The notes below the pieces were generated by a model. The model had not been told where the DNA came from, did not search any database, and saw only the letters and a program-made list of their open reading frames with translations. The position numbers were made by a program, and so were the translations under genes. 64,000 nucleotides of DNA. Source: JAUXJB01 sp965226855. GTDB lineage: Bacteria; Myxococcota_A; UBA9160; SZUA-336. The stretch's first letter is position 1. Each line of letters begins with the position of its first letter. Shown piece after piece: positions 1 to 7,060 of the stretch. The stretch is taken from assembly GCA_965226855.1 (NCBI GenBank), contig CBDDEE010000028.1, forward strand, positions 1 through 64,000. The letters run 5' to 3'.

Positions 1-205
1 GTCGAGCAAGGTGGCGAGTGCGTTCTATGGCACCGGGGAGGACACGCTCCACGAGCTGATCGTCGTGACCGAGCGGCATCAGGTCCTGTTCCGCCGGATC
101 GACGGCGAGTTTGTGCTCGTCGTGGCGATCGACCCCGTCGGCAGCCTGGGCAAGGCGCGATACCTCGTGCGGACCGTGCTACAAGAGCTGAGGGAAGCCC
201 TCTAG
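1..205 (+). CDS. C-terminal end of a Roadblock/LC7-like protein (partial)
   Basis: The reading frame is open from the first bases of the window and stops at 203-205, so only the last 67 or so codons are present. The visible part has a strand-strand-helix look: a hydrophobic stretch (ELIVVTERHQVLFRRI), then FVLVVAIDP, then a C-terminal helix ending LVRTVLQELREAL. That pattern resembles the end of Roadblock/LC7 domains, which work as regulators or partners of small Ras-like GTPases in bacteria. The assignment rests on fold-like pattern only, with no catalytic motif to anchor it. The gene ends 14 bases before aroQ and lies in the same direction, so they may be cotranscribed. Confidence 0.5.
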   Translation, partial: SSKVASAFYGTGEDTLHELIVVTERHQVLFRRIDGEFVLVVAIDPVGSLGKARYLVRTVLQELREAL

Positions 206-219
206 ATGACTTGCGCGTC

Positions 220-651
220 ATGAAGATCCTGGTTCTGCACGGTCCGAACCTCAACCTCCTGGGCGAACGCGAGCCCGAGGTCTACGGTCGCGCGACGCTC
301 GCCGAGATCGATGAGCGCCTTCGCGCGCATGGGGCGCAGCTCGGCGCCACAGTGGACACGTACCAGTCCAACCATGAGGGTGCACTGATCGACAGAATCC
401 AGGCGGCCCGCCAGACCCATCAGGGGATCGTGATCAACCCAGGGGGGCTGACGCACACCAGCGTCGCTCTCCGAGATGCGCTCGCCGGCATCGGTCTACC
501 CGTCGTGGAAGTCCACTTGTCGAACATCCACGCGCGGGAGGAGTTCCGGCACCGTTCGCTGGTCGCCGGGATCGCGGTTGGCCAGATCTGTGGTCTGGGA
601 GCACTGGGTTACGAACTCGCCATCAGCGCTCTCGTCGCCCGTCTGAAGTAA
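220..651 (+). CDS. aroQ: 3-dehydroquinate dehydratase, type II
   Basis: Converts 3-dehydroquinate to 3-dehydroshikimate in the cytosolic shikimate pathway. The 143-residue protein has the usual type II length (about 145-150). It opens with HGPNLNLLGEREPEVYG, carrying the mobile-loop Arg (about residue 17) and the catalytic Tyr (about residue 22). It continues with YQSNHEGALIDRI, the substrate-binding NPGGLTHTS (about 73-81) and VEVHLSNIHAREEFRH with the catalytic His near residue 99. I start it at the ATG at 220, which gives the family-typical MKILVLHGPN; a TTG at 211 in frame would add three residues. It is unlinked from the trp/pheA/tyrA block at 36.6-46.3 kb but feeds the same pathway. Confidence 0.97.
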   Translation: MKILVLHGPNLNLLGEREPEVYGRATLAEIDERLRAHGAQLGATVDTYQSNHEGALIDRIQAARQTHQGIVINPGGLTHTSVALRDALAGIGLPVVEVHLSNIHAREEFRHRSLVAGIAVGQICGLGALGYELAISALVARLK

Positions 652-783
652 GTCGCCGTCGGCGACTGGCAGGCGGGCACAAGGAGACGCAGCGGGATAG
701 GCTCGCGCCAGGTCGGCAGGCAGCGACCGCATCGCGCAGCGCTCACATGAAGCTCCGGATTCGCCGATACCATCCGTAGCCGC

Positions 784-3264
784 GTGTTCCACGTCTCTCT
801 TCGGTTAGAGGGGGTGTTGCGCACGCGTGACGCAACCGAAGGTAGGACTGCCCTGGCCGCGTCGGGACAGAAGAAGCGGAAGACGCTCGAGACAGCGCAG
901 AAGTACGCTCAGAAGGGTGCGTACGACAAGGCGCTCAAGGAGTACGCGAAGCTACTTGCTGCGGACCCACGGGACACGAACGTCCGCTTGAAGATCGGCG
1001 ACCTTCACCTCAAGAAGGGTGACAAGCAGAAAGCGATCGAAGCGTATTCACAGGTAGCGCAACAGTTTTCGAAAGGCGGCTTCGACGCGAAGGCGGTCGC
1101 CATCTTCAAGCAGATCCTTCGTGTCGACAGCGACTGTCTGGAAGCGCGGATTCAGCTCGGCGATCACTTCCAGCGCATGGGCTTGGCCTCCGACGCACTG
1201 CGCGAGTTCCAGATTGCAGTCAAATACTGCCAGGCGAACGACCTGAAGCGCGAAGCCTTCGACCAGCTCAAGAAAGTAGCCCTGCTAGACCCCGGGAACA
1301 TCCCGAATCGGCTGAACCTCGCTAGCCTGATGTTGCGGCAGGGTCTCGAAGACGACGCCGAGCAGGAGTTCGGACTTCTTCTGAAGGAGGTCGCCAGGCA
1401 TACCAGCGCCGAGATGGCGACGCGCGTGGCAGAAGCCACACTCGATTCGTTTCCGAATCACAAGGAAGCGCTTGCGACCCTGGCGGAGGTCAAGATCAGC
1501 ACCGGCCAACCCAAGCAAGCCGTCGAGCTGCTGAGGGGGGTACAGTCGCACTTCGACGATGACATCGAGTTCCGCGAAGTCCTCGTTATGGCCTACGAGG
1601 CCGACGGAGACGCAGAGGGCGTGCGCGGCGTATACCGCGAGATTGCGGAAATCTACAACAACCGCGGCGAACCGGAAACAGCCCGCGACATCTTGCAGCG
1701 GCACGTGTCATCGGAGCAGCTCCTGAATACCTCGCAGGACACCTCGCCGAGCCTTCTCCTGACCGAGGAGGACGAGCCGAACGAGCTGGACGATCCACCC
1801 ACTCGGGCCGCTGACGAGCTCCTCGACAAGAGCGGGGGGAACATCGGCGCGGGGGCTCCTGTCGATGCAGCCCTCGGCCAGTCCCTTCGCTCGTCGCAGC
1901 CGCTCATCAGCGCGAGCGATCTGCTGGCGGAAGCCAAGGTGTCGCTGGAGTTCGGGGATGCAGAAGAGGCTGAGCGACTCGTGCAGCAGGTCATGGGGCT
2001 CGAGCCGGCAAACGCCGAGGCAAAGGAGCTGCTTGCCCGGATCGGGAGTACGGAGGAAGTCGCTCTCGAGGTAGAGGCCGAGCCGCTCGAGGAGCCCGTC
2101 GCGGAACCTCTGGTGGAGAACGAGGAGGACGACGAGTCGCTCGAGACACTGCCGGATATTGAGCTGGTGCTTGACGACGAGGAGGACCGCGACGATGCTT
2201 TCGCGTCGATCGATCCTCCGCGCGGCATCGAGAAGACGTCGCCCCCTGTCGCGGAGCCGGACGACGCGGAGATCGAGATCGACATCGAGCTGGACGAGGA
2301 GCCCGAGGATGCCGCTGCGTCACTTCCTGCTGGCCGGGCGACCGACTCGCACGTCTTTGGCGCTGAGGACTGGAGTGCTGAGTCCGCACGCATAAGCGAG
2401 GATCTGGAGGAGGCGGAGTTCTTCCTCGAGCAGGGGATGATCCCCGAAGCTGAGCGAATGCTCCGGGAGGTGCTCTCTCGCTCACCAAACCACCCGAAGG
2501 CGATGCTGCGGCTAGGGGAGATTCTGAGCGAGCGTGGCGAGGGGGTGACGTGCGGGGTCACGGACATGATGGGAGACACGCTCGTCGAAGAGGGCGAGAG
2601 CCCCGTCGACGCGCCGTCGATCCCCGAGGTCAAGCTGGAGCAGCCGAAGGCAGCGCCGAAACCGGCGCCGCTGAGCTCGAGCGAGAGCACGTTCCCAGAC
2701 CCCAAGGAGGAGACCCTCGAAGACCTGCTGGCGGACGCGGAGGCTGCCGTTGCTGCGGTCGAGCCGGAGCCCGAGGACGACTTCGATCTCGCGGCGGAGC
2801 TCGAGGACGAGGAGATCGGCCTGGCGACGGCCGAGAGGTCTGGCGCGGCCTTCGACAAGGTCTTCGCTGCCTTCAAAAAAGGCATCCAAGATCAGGTCGG
2901 CGAGGAAGAATCGGAGACACACTACGACCTGGCCATCGCCTACAAGGAAATGGGTCTGCTGGAGGACGCGGTTCGCGAGCTCGAGACCGTGCAGCGAGCA
3001 GGCGCGCGGCCGGCAGAGACGCTCTCATTGATGGCCGCGTGCAAGCTCGAGCTGGGCGAGGCTGCCGTCGCGGCCATGCACCTGTCAGACGCGCTGGCGA
3101 TTGTCGGGGAGGGGAGCAGCTCGGCGGTCTCGCTCCGCTATGACCTGGGAGAGGCTCTCCTTGCCGCCGGTGATCGCGCCGGGGCGCTCGATGCATTCAA
3201 GAAAGTTGCGGCCAGGGGGCCGCAGTTTCGCGACGTGGCGGACCGACTCCGGGGTCTGTCCTGA
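784..3264 (+). CDS. Tetratricopeptide-repeat protein with long acidic linkers
   Basis: A protein of about 820 residues made of TPR blocks separated by acidic, low-complexity linkers. The N-terminal third holds at least five TPR-like units, for example AYDKALKEYAKLLAADP, GDKQKAIEAYSQVAQQF and FDAKAVAIFKQILRVD. Two further units lie near residues 540-590 (DLEEAEFFLEQGMIPEAERML) and about 700-826 (the C-terminal block). Between them are stretches dominated by Glu, Asp, Pro and Ala. There is no signal peptide or membrane segment, so it is probably a cytoplasmic scaffold. Start is uncertain: GTG at 784, or GTG 814 / TTG 817 next to a GAGGG-rich sequence. It lies 32 bp upstream of the ExeA-like ATPase, which also has an acidic tail, suggesting a functional pair. 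The specific role is unknown. Confidence 0.85.
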   Translation: MFHVSLRLEGVLRTRDATEGRTALAASGQKKRKTLETAQKYAQKGAYDKALKEYAKLLAADPRDTNVRLKIGDLHLKKGDKQKAIEAYSQVAQQFSKGGFDAKAVAIFKQILRVDSDCLEARIQLGDHFQRMGLASDALREFQIAVKYCQANDLKREAFDQLKKVALLDPGNIPNRLNLASLMLRQGLEDDAEQEFGLLLKEVARHTSAEMATRVAEATLDSFPNHKEALATLAEVKISTGQPKQAVELLRGVQSHFDDDIEFREVLVMAYEADGDAEGVRGVYREIAEIYNNRGEPETARDILQRHVSSEQLLNTSQDTSPSLLLTEEDEPNELDDPPTRAADELLDKSGGNIGAGAPVDAALGQSLRSSQPLISASDLLAEAKVSLEFGDAEEAERLVQQVMGLEPANAEAKELLARIGSTEEVALEVEAEPLEEPVAEPLVENEEDDESLETLPDIELVLDDEEDRDDAFASIDPPRGIEKTSPPVAEPDDAEIEIDIELDEEPEDAAASLPAGRATDSHVFGAEDWSAESARISEDLEEAEFFLEQGMIPEAERMLREVLSRSPNHPKAMLRLGEILSERGEGVTCGVTDMMGDTLVEEGESPVDAPSIPEVKLEQPKAAPKPAPLSSSESTFPDPKEETLEDLLADAEAAVAAVEPEPEDDFDLAAELEDEEIGLATAERSGAAFDKVFAAFKKGIQDQVGEEESETHYDLAIAYKEMGLLEDAVRELETVQRAGARPAETLSLMAACKLELGEAAVAAMHLSDALAIVGEGSSSAVSLRYDLGEALLAAGDRAGALDAFKKVAARGPQFRDVADRLRGLS

Positions 3265-3296
3265 GTGCCGCGATCCAGACGTTCACAGAGACCACT

Positions 3297-4817
3297 ATGG
3301 ATTATCTGAAGTTCTACGATCTCAAGCTCGAGCCATTCAAGAACGACCTGAATCGCCGTTTCTACTTCGAGAGTGATGGGCAGCGGCGCGCTCGGCTGCG
3401 GCTGCTGCGCGGCGTCGAGCAGAAGAAGGGGCTCTCCGTACTGATCGGCGGCCCGGGTTGCGGCAAGACGACTCTGGCGCACCATCTGCGTTCTGACCTG
3501 GACGAGGGCCGCTGGGCGACGAGGCTCATCGTCGTGCCGCATTCGGCATGCGCCCACGGCTGGCTCCTACCTCAGCTTGCAACGCAGTTCGGTGTAGATG
3601 ATCCTTCGGACCACATCCCACAGCTTCTCGATCAGATCGGCTCCTGCCTCGAGCAGGTGCGGGATGCAGGGCAGCACCCAGTGCTGTTCGTTGACGAGGC
3701 CCAGCTGTTCCGGAACACCCAGGCGATGGAGGAGCTCCGCGGTCTGCTCAACTTCGTCCATGAGGACGAGAAGCTGATCTCGATCGTGCTCTTCGGGCTG
3801 CCAGAGCTCTCGGACGTGATCGCTCTGGATCCGTCGCTAGAGCAGCGCATCGACGTCCGAGTGGAGCTGCGTGCGATGGAGCAGGAGGAGGCTGTAGCCT
3901 ATCTCCAGCACCGCCTTGACTGCGCCGGCGCTTCGAGTCCGGTCCTGAGCGACGAGGCGATCGAAGCCCTGTACCGCTACTCGAGCGGTGTCCCGCGCGT
4001 CCTCAACACGCTGGCGGACAACGCGCTCTTCGAAGGCTTTCTCGCCGAGGTCTCGCCGCTCGACGCTTCGATCGTCGCGGACGCCGCAGACGATCTGGCG
4101 CTCTGCCCGGGGGCTGACTCGAAGGCCGCATCCGAGGTCAACGCGCCCGCCGCTCCCTACGTCGAGGGTTCGCGGGGGGCATCGGACGCCAGTCAGGACG
4201 TTCCGCCGCTCCCCGCAGCCTCCGCCTCCGCGGTGGCGTTGGAGCTGTCCGACGATGAGGGCGGGAAGCAATCCGAGGCCAAACCCTCGAGTTGGGAGAG
4301 CGGGCTGTGGGAGGAGCCCGCCGAGGACGATATCGCGGGCCTCGAGTTCAAAGGCTTCCCCGGCACTCCCGAAGCGGATGACGATTCCGAATCGGGCCGG
4401 CCAGAGCTAGAGGGGGAGCTCGGTGCGGCCGAGACCGAGGGGCTCGATTCTGAGAGCGAGGATCCGGACTTCGACCTGGAAGGGCTCTTGCAGCTCCCGA
4501 CCGACGAGCCCGAAGAAGAACCCGAGCCGCCCGCCGAGCCGGAGCTCGAGTTCGAGATCAGCCCTATCGAAGATGACTCGGATGAGCTTGAGCTCGAGGC
4601 GGTCACTGGGACTCCTGAGCCGGCGGAGACACCAGCCGAGGTCGAGGGCACGGCCGATCCCGCCGGCGAGGACTCAAGCTTGGATCTCGGGAGTATCCTC
4701 ACAAACGTCGACGAGGAGGCTGACACGGTGGCGGAGCCACTGGATTTCATGGAACCGGAGTCCGCCTCAGACGACGACGACTTCGAAACCCTCTTCGACG
4801 CGATTCAGATCGACTAG
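3297..4817 (+). CDS. ExeA/GspA-like AAA ATPase with acidic C-terminal tail
   Basis: The N-terminal 270 residues match the AAA ATPase module of ExeA/GspA-type secretion-assembly proteins. The start YLKFYDLKLEPFKND is the typical FY..PF entry motif. The Walker A GGPGCGKTT is at residues 51-59, the Walker B VLFVDEAQ at about 130-137, and a sensor region lies near SGVPRVLNTLADNALF. Family members couple ATP hydrolysis to assembly of envelope or secretion machines. Here the usual membrane segment and peptidoglycan-binding domain are absent. Residues 280-506 are instead a disordered, strongly acidic tail rich in Glu, Asp, Pro and Ser. The start is ATG 3297. The TPR gene just upstream has similar acidic linkers, so the two may form one complex. 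That partnership is inference. Confidence 0.85.
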   Translation: MDYLKFYDLKLEPFKNDLNRRFYFESDGQRRARLRLLRGVEQKKGLSVLIGGPGCGKTTLAHHLRSDLDEGRWATRLIVVPHSACAHGWLLPQLATQFGVDDPSDHIPQLLDQIGSCLEQVRDAGQHPVLFVDEAQLFRNTQAMEELRGLLNFVHEDEKLISIVLFGLPELSDVIALDPSLEQRIDVRVELRAMEQEEAVAYLQHRLDCAGASSPVLSDEAIEALYRYSSGVPRVLNTLADNALFEGFLAEVSPLDASIVADAADDLALCPGADSKAASEVNAPAAPYVEGSRGASDASQDVPPLPAASASAVALELSDDEGGKQSEAKPSSWESGLWEEPAEDDIAGLEFKGFPGTPEADDDSESGRPELEGELGAAETEGLDSESEDPDFDLEGLLQLPTDEPEEEPEPPAEPELEFEISPIEDDSDELELEAVTGTPEPAETPAEVEGTADPAGEDSSLDLGSILTNVDEEADTVAEPLDFMEPESASDDDDFETLFDAIQID

Positions 4818-4906
4818 TTGTGATTCCCAAGGAGGTTGTTCATCCAGGGCTCCTCTGAGAAAAGGGTTTGTACCACCAACCCCCAGCCTCAGAGGAAAGC
4901 ACCTGA

Positions 4907-5490
4907 ATGAAGCTCCATCCTAACGCGAGGACGACGCCCTCGGGACGTTGGCTGCTCGTGAAGCGCGTCCGCGAACAGCATTGGACGGTCTCGGAAGCCG
5001 CAGAGGCGGCAGGTGTCAGTTTACGGACGGCCTACAAGTGGCTGGCCCGGTATCGCGACGAAGGGTGCGTGGGCCTGGCAGACGCTCGAGGCCCCGACGG
5101 ATCCCGCGACGAACGCCGGCCCGCGTCGTGCGAGGGGGCGAGCAAGAAACTGGCTCGGATCCGTGGGGTTGGGCATCGCATCCACGGCGATCGCTCGAAA
5201 CGGGTCTACGGCACCGGCTGGGAGTTCGCCCACGTCTGCATCGATGACCACACGCGTCTGGCCTACGTCGAGGTGCTCTCCGACGAACGGCCCACGACCA
5301 CCACCGCCTTCCTCCGTCCCGCTCTGGCCTGGTACCGGGCACGGGGCATCGGGGTCGAGCGGTTTTTATCCAGACCCTGACCCAGAACTGCGCCTACAAA
5401 CGTCCCTACAGGACCTCAGCCCTTAGAACCTCTGCACTCCGGCCCTGGGTCAAGCACTACAATCCGTGAACAACGTGGTTAGGAACCACA
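4907..5490 (+). pseudogene. IS481-type transposase remnant with internal deletions
   Basis: The N-terminus (MKLHPNARTTPSGRWLLVKR, then an HTH with EAAEAAGVSLRTAYKWLARY) and later blocks (LARIRGVGHRIHGDRSK, WEFAHVCIDDHTRLAYVEVL) read as an IS481-family DDE transposase. Three joins are missing material. Only a short junk stretch separates the HTH from LARIRGVGH. The catalytic middle is skipped so that GIGVERF runs straight into FIQTLTQNCAYKRPY (in a shifted frame from about 5360). A further deletion separates WVKHYN from the usual C-terminal NNVVRNHK, itself in another frame at about 5470. At most one catalytic Asp survives, so the element cannot be active by itself. Confidence 0.85.
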
Positions 5491-5920
5491 AGTTGTCGGT
5501 CCAGCTCCCTAGGGCGAGGCACGCGCTCCCCCCGGCACCTCCAACGGATCGAGTAGCCCATGGTGTCGCCAGCCTGCCCTGAGTAGCCAGGTGTGCGCGG
5601 CCGCCACCGCTCGGGTGCCGATCCCTCGCCTCGACAATCAGATGTGCGTGGTTCCCGAGGAGCGCGTAGTGCACTAGCCGGAATTCACCCTGGTCGCAGC
5701 CCCGCGCCAGCGTCTCCTCGAACGCCCGCACTAATCGAACACTACGGAGCGAAGGAACCCCGCTGCGAACCCGCAGCGTCACGTGACAGGGATAGTGCGA
5801 GGAGAGCCGCGGCCGACTCCTGTGACGGACGGAGGGATTCGAACCTGGCCTGCGCCCTGCACCCTGTCTCCGTTCGCGAAGAGCTAGGGAGAGCTGCAGC
5901 GTCTTTCCGTTTATCACCAT
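5450..5920 (-). pseudogene. Y1 (REP-associated type) transposase remnant
   Basis: The central part of this minus-strand frame (about residues 45-98) reads CHVTLRVRSGVPSLRS, then FEETLARGCDQGEFRLVHYA, then LGNHAHLIVEARD. This is the beta-alpha core of Y1/IS200-like HUH transposases of the kind associated with REP elements, and HAH within NHAHLIVEA is the HUH metal motif. After RDR the frame turns into unrelated low-complexity sequence, and the downstream helix with the catalytic Tyr is absent, so the protein is truncated. The first 40 or so residues are also not family-like. It overlaps the eroded end of the IS481 remnant on the other strand. Its presence matters because the window holds dispersed hairpin elements. 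Confidence 0.7.
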
Positions 5921-6053
5921 TCGGTGTATAACAGGGCCTTCCTATTATATGTCAAGGATATGAACTCGTTCCATAGGTAACAGATCAGACCAGGAACATG
6001 GGTAACAGTCGGGTTAGGATGATGACGAGTTCTCAGAGGGGGGAGAGGACGTC

Positions 6054-6278
6054 ATGCCCTGGACGGAGACATCCCCCATGGAAGAACGTGTGCGCCTCAT
6101 CGCGGACTATCGCTCCGGTCTCTACTCGAATACCGGTTCCGCGAGCAGTTTCGCTTTAGCCGGAAGACCAACTAAAAACGGATCAGCCGCGATCGCGGAG
6201 ATGGAGCTGCGGGACTGGAAGATCGGAGTCGAGCTCCTCGTCGCTGCTCGCACCGCGTGTCTGAGGCCAGCGTTGTAG
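6054..6278 (+). pseudogene. N-terminal fragment of a second IS481/IS3-like transposase, frameshifted
   Basis: The first 25 residues, MPWTETSPMEERVRLIADY and on to GLYS, match the conserved start of a widespread integrase-core transposase (M-P-W-x-E-x-x-P-M-E-E-R). The expected next part, the HTH ending in S-R-K-T-G-Y-K-W, is only visible in another frame, where 6145-6175 reads EQFRFSRKTN followed by a stop. So the gene is frameshifted and truncated within its first 45 residues. No catalytic domain follows up to the tRNA at 6430. Two copies of GGTAACAG just upstream (about 5977 and 6002) may belong to the old element end. Confidence 0.7.
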
Positions 6279-6429
6279 GCGATCGTGGCGGGCCGTCGCC
6301 GAAATCGACGCTGCGACCGTGCGGGGCTAGCCGGAGAGGTCAAGATCGGACGGAGCACACAGCCGGCTGACATGGGGCGACAGGCTCCGATCGAGGCGGA
6401 TCCCCGGAGGTGCTACTCTCCGGTGGTGG

Positions 6430-6504
6430 GCGGGAGTAGCTCAGTGGTAGAGCAATAGCTTCCCAAGCTATGGGTCGCGGGTTCGATCCCCGTCTCCCGC
6501 TCCA
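6430..6504 (+). tRNA. tRNA-Gly(CCC)
   Basis: A full cloverleaf can be drawn. The acceptor stem is GCGGGAG / CTCCCGC, the D stem GCTC/GAGC with loop AGTGGTA. The anticodon stem ATAGC/GCTAT has loop TTCCCAA, giving anticodon CCC for glycine codon GGG. The T stem has loop TTCGATC. The discriminator base is T and CCA is encoded (6502-6504). It sits directly downstream of the eroded transposase remnants, consistent with tRNA-proximal insertion of mobile DNA, although no attachment-site duplication is seen. Confidence 0.97.
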
Positions 6505-6714
6505 GGAGTTGGCGTTAGAGCGCTGTGGAGAGGAGGAAATCCTCGACCTCTGCTCCGGAGGGACGGGGCCCCGTCCTCTGGATGACGCGCGAGCTCGTCG
6601 CAGCGTGAGCGCCGTCGAGGCGCGGCGGCCGATCGTCCTCTTCGAGGTCGTGAGGCGGAGCCGGCTACCCTCCCGGCGCTTCTCCCCGTCCCGTTGCTGG
6701 TCCTTCTCCAGACC

Positions 6715-7020
6715 TCAGCCTCCCAGGGGGGCGACCGATGCGATCTCGTAGCGCTTGACCCGCATCTCCTTCACGCCGAATCCGGCCATCTCGCTCTGGA
6801 ACTTGGCCATGTGCGGGGTTCGGAAGTGTGTGTCGAGGGCCTCCTGCGACTCCCACTCCTCGAAGATCAGAAAGAGCCCGTCTTCGGAGAGGTCGGCGGA
6901 GAAGGTGTAGGAGAGACAGCCCTCCTCGGCGCGCGTCTCCTCCATGATCTCCACTGCAGCTGCCATGATGGCGGCCCTGTTTGCCGGGTCGATGCGGATG
7001 GTTCCGGCGATCACGAGCAT
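6715..7020 (-). CDS. Antibiotic-biosynthesis-monooxygenase-fold protein (putative quinol monooxygenase)
   Basis: A 101-residue small ferredoxin-like-fold protein. MLVIAGTIRID begins the first strand. EEGCLSYTFSAD and GLFLIFEEWESQEALDTHF are the core of ABM-domain proteins (YgiN-like), followed by a last strand VKRYEIASV. Such proteins are cofactorless oxygenases or dimeric binding proteins for quinones and polyphenols. I start at ATG 7020 because AAAGGAG lies 6 bases upstream; an in-frame upstream extension exists but lacks a ribosome site. It lies 40 bp after the RND exporter gene on the same strand and is probably cotranscribed with it. Confidence 0.88.
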   Translation of the reverse strand: MLVIAGTIRIDPANRAAIMAAAVEIMEETRAEEGCLSYTFSADLSEDGLFLIFEEWESQEALDTHFRTPHMAKFQSEMAGFGVKEMRVKRYEIASVAPLGG

Positions 7021-7060
7021 GGCGTCTCCTTTGTGTTGGCGCACCCCCTCGGCGCTCCGG

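Noticed and set aside
1653..2885. 410-residue minus-strand open frame opposite the TPR gene
   Set aside because: Almost pure Ser/Ala/Gly; it is the antisense of the Glu/Asp-rich coding strand and has no domain-like pattern.
6505..6714. Gene or structured RNA after tRNA-Gly
   Set aside because: Only weak GC hairpins and short frames without start signals; I see nothing I can support.
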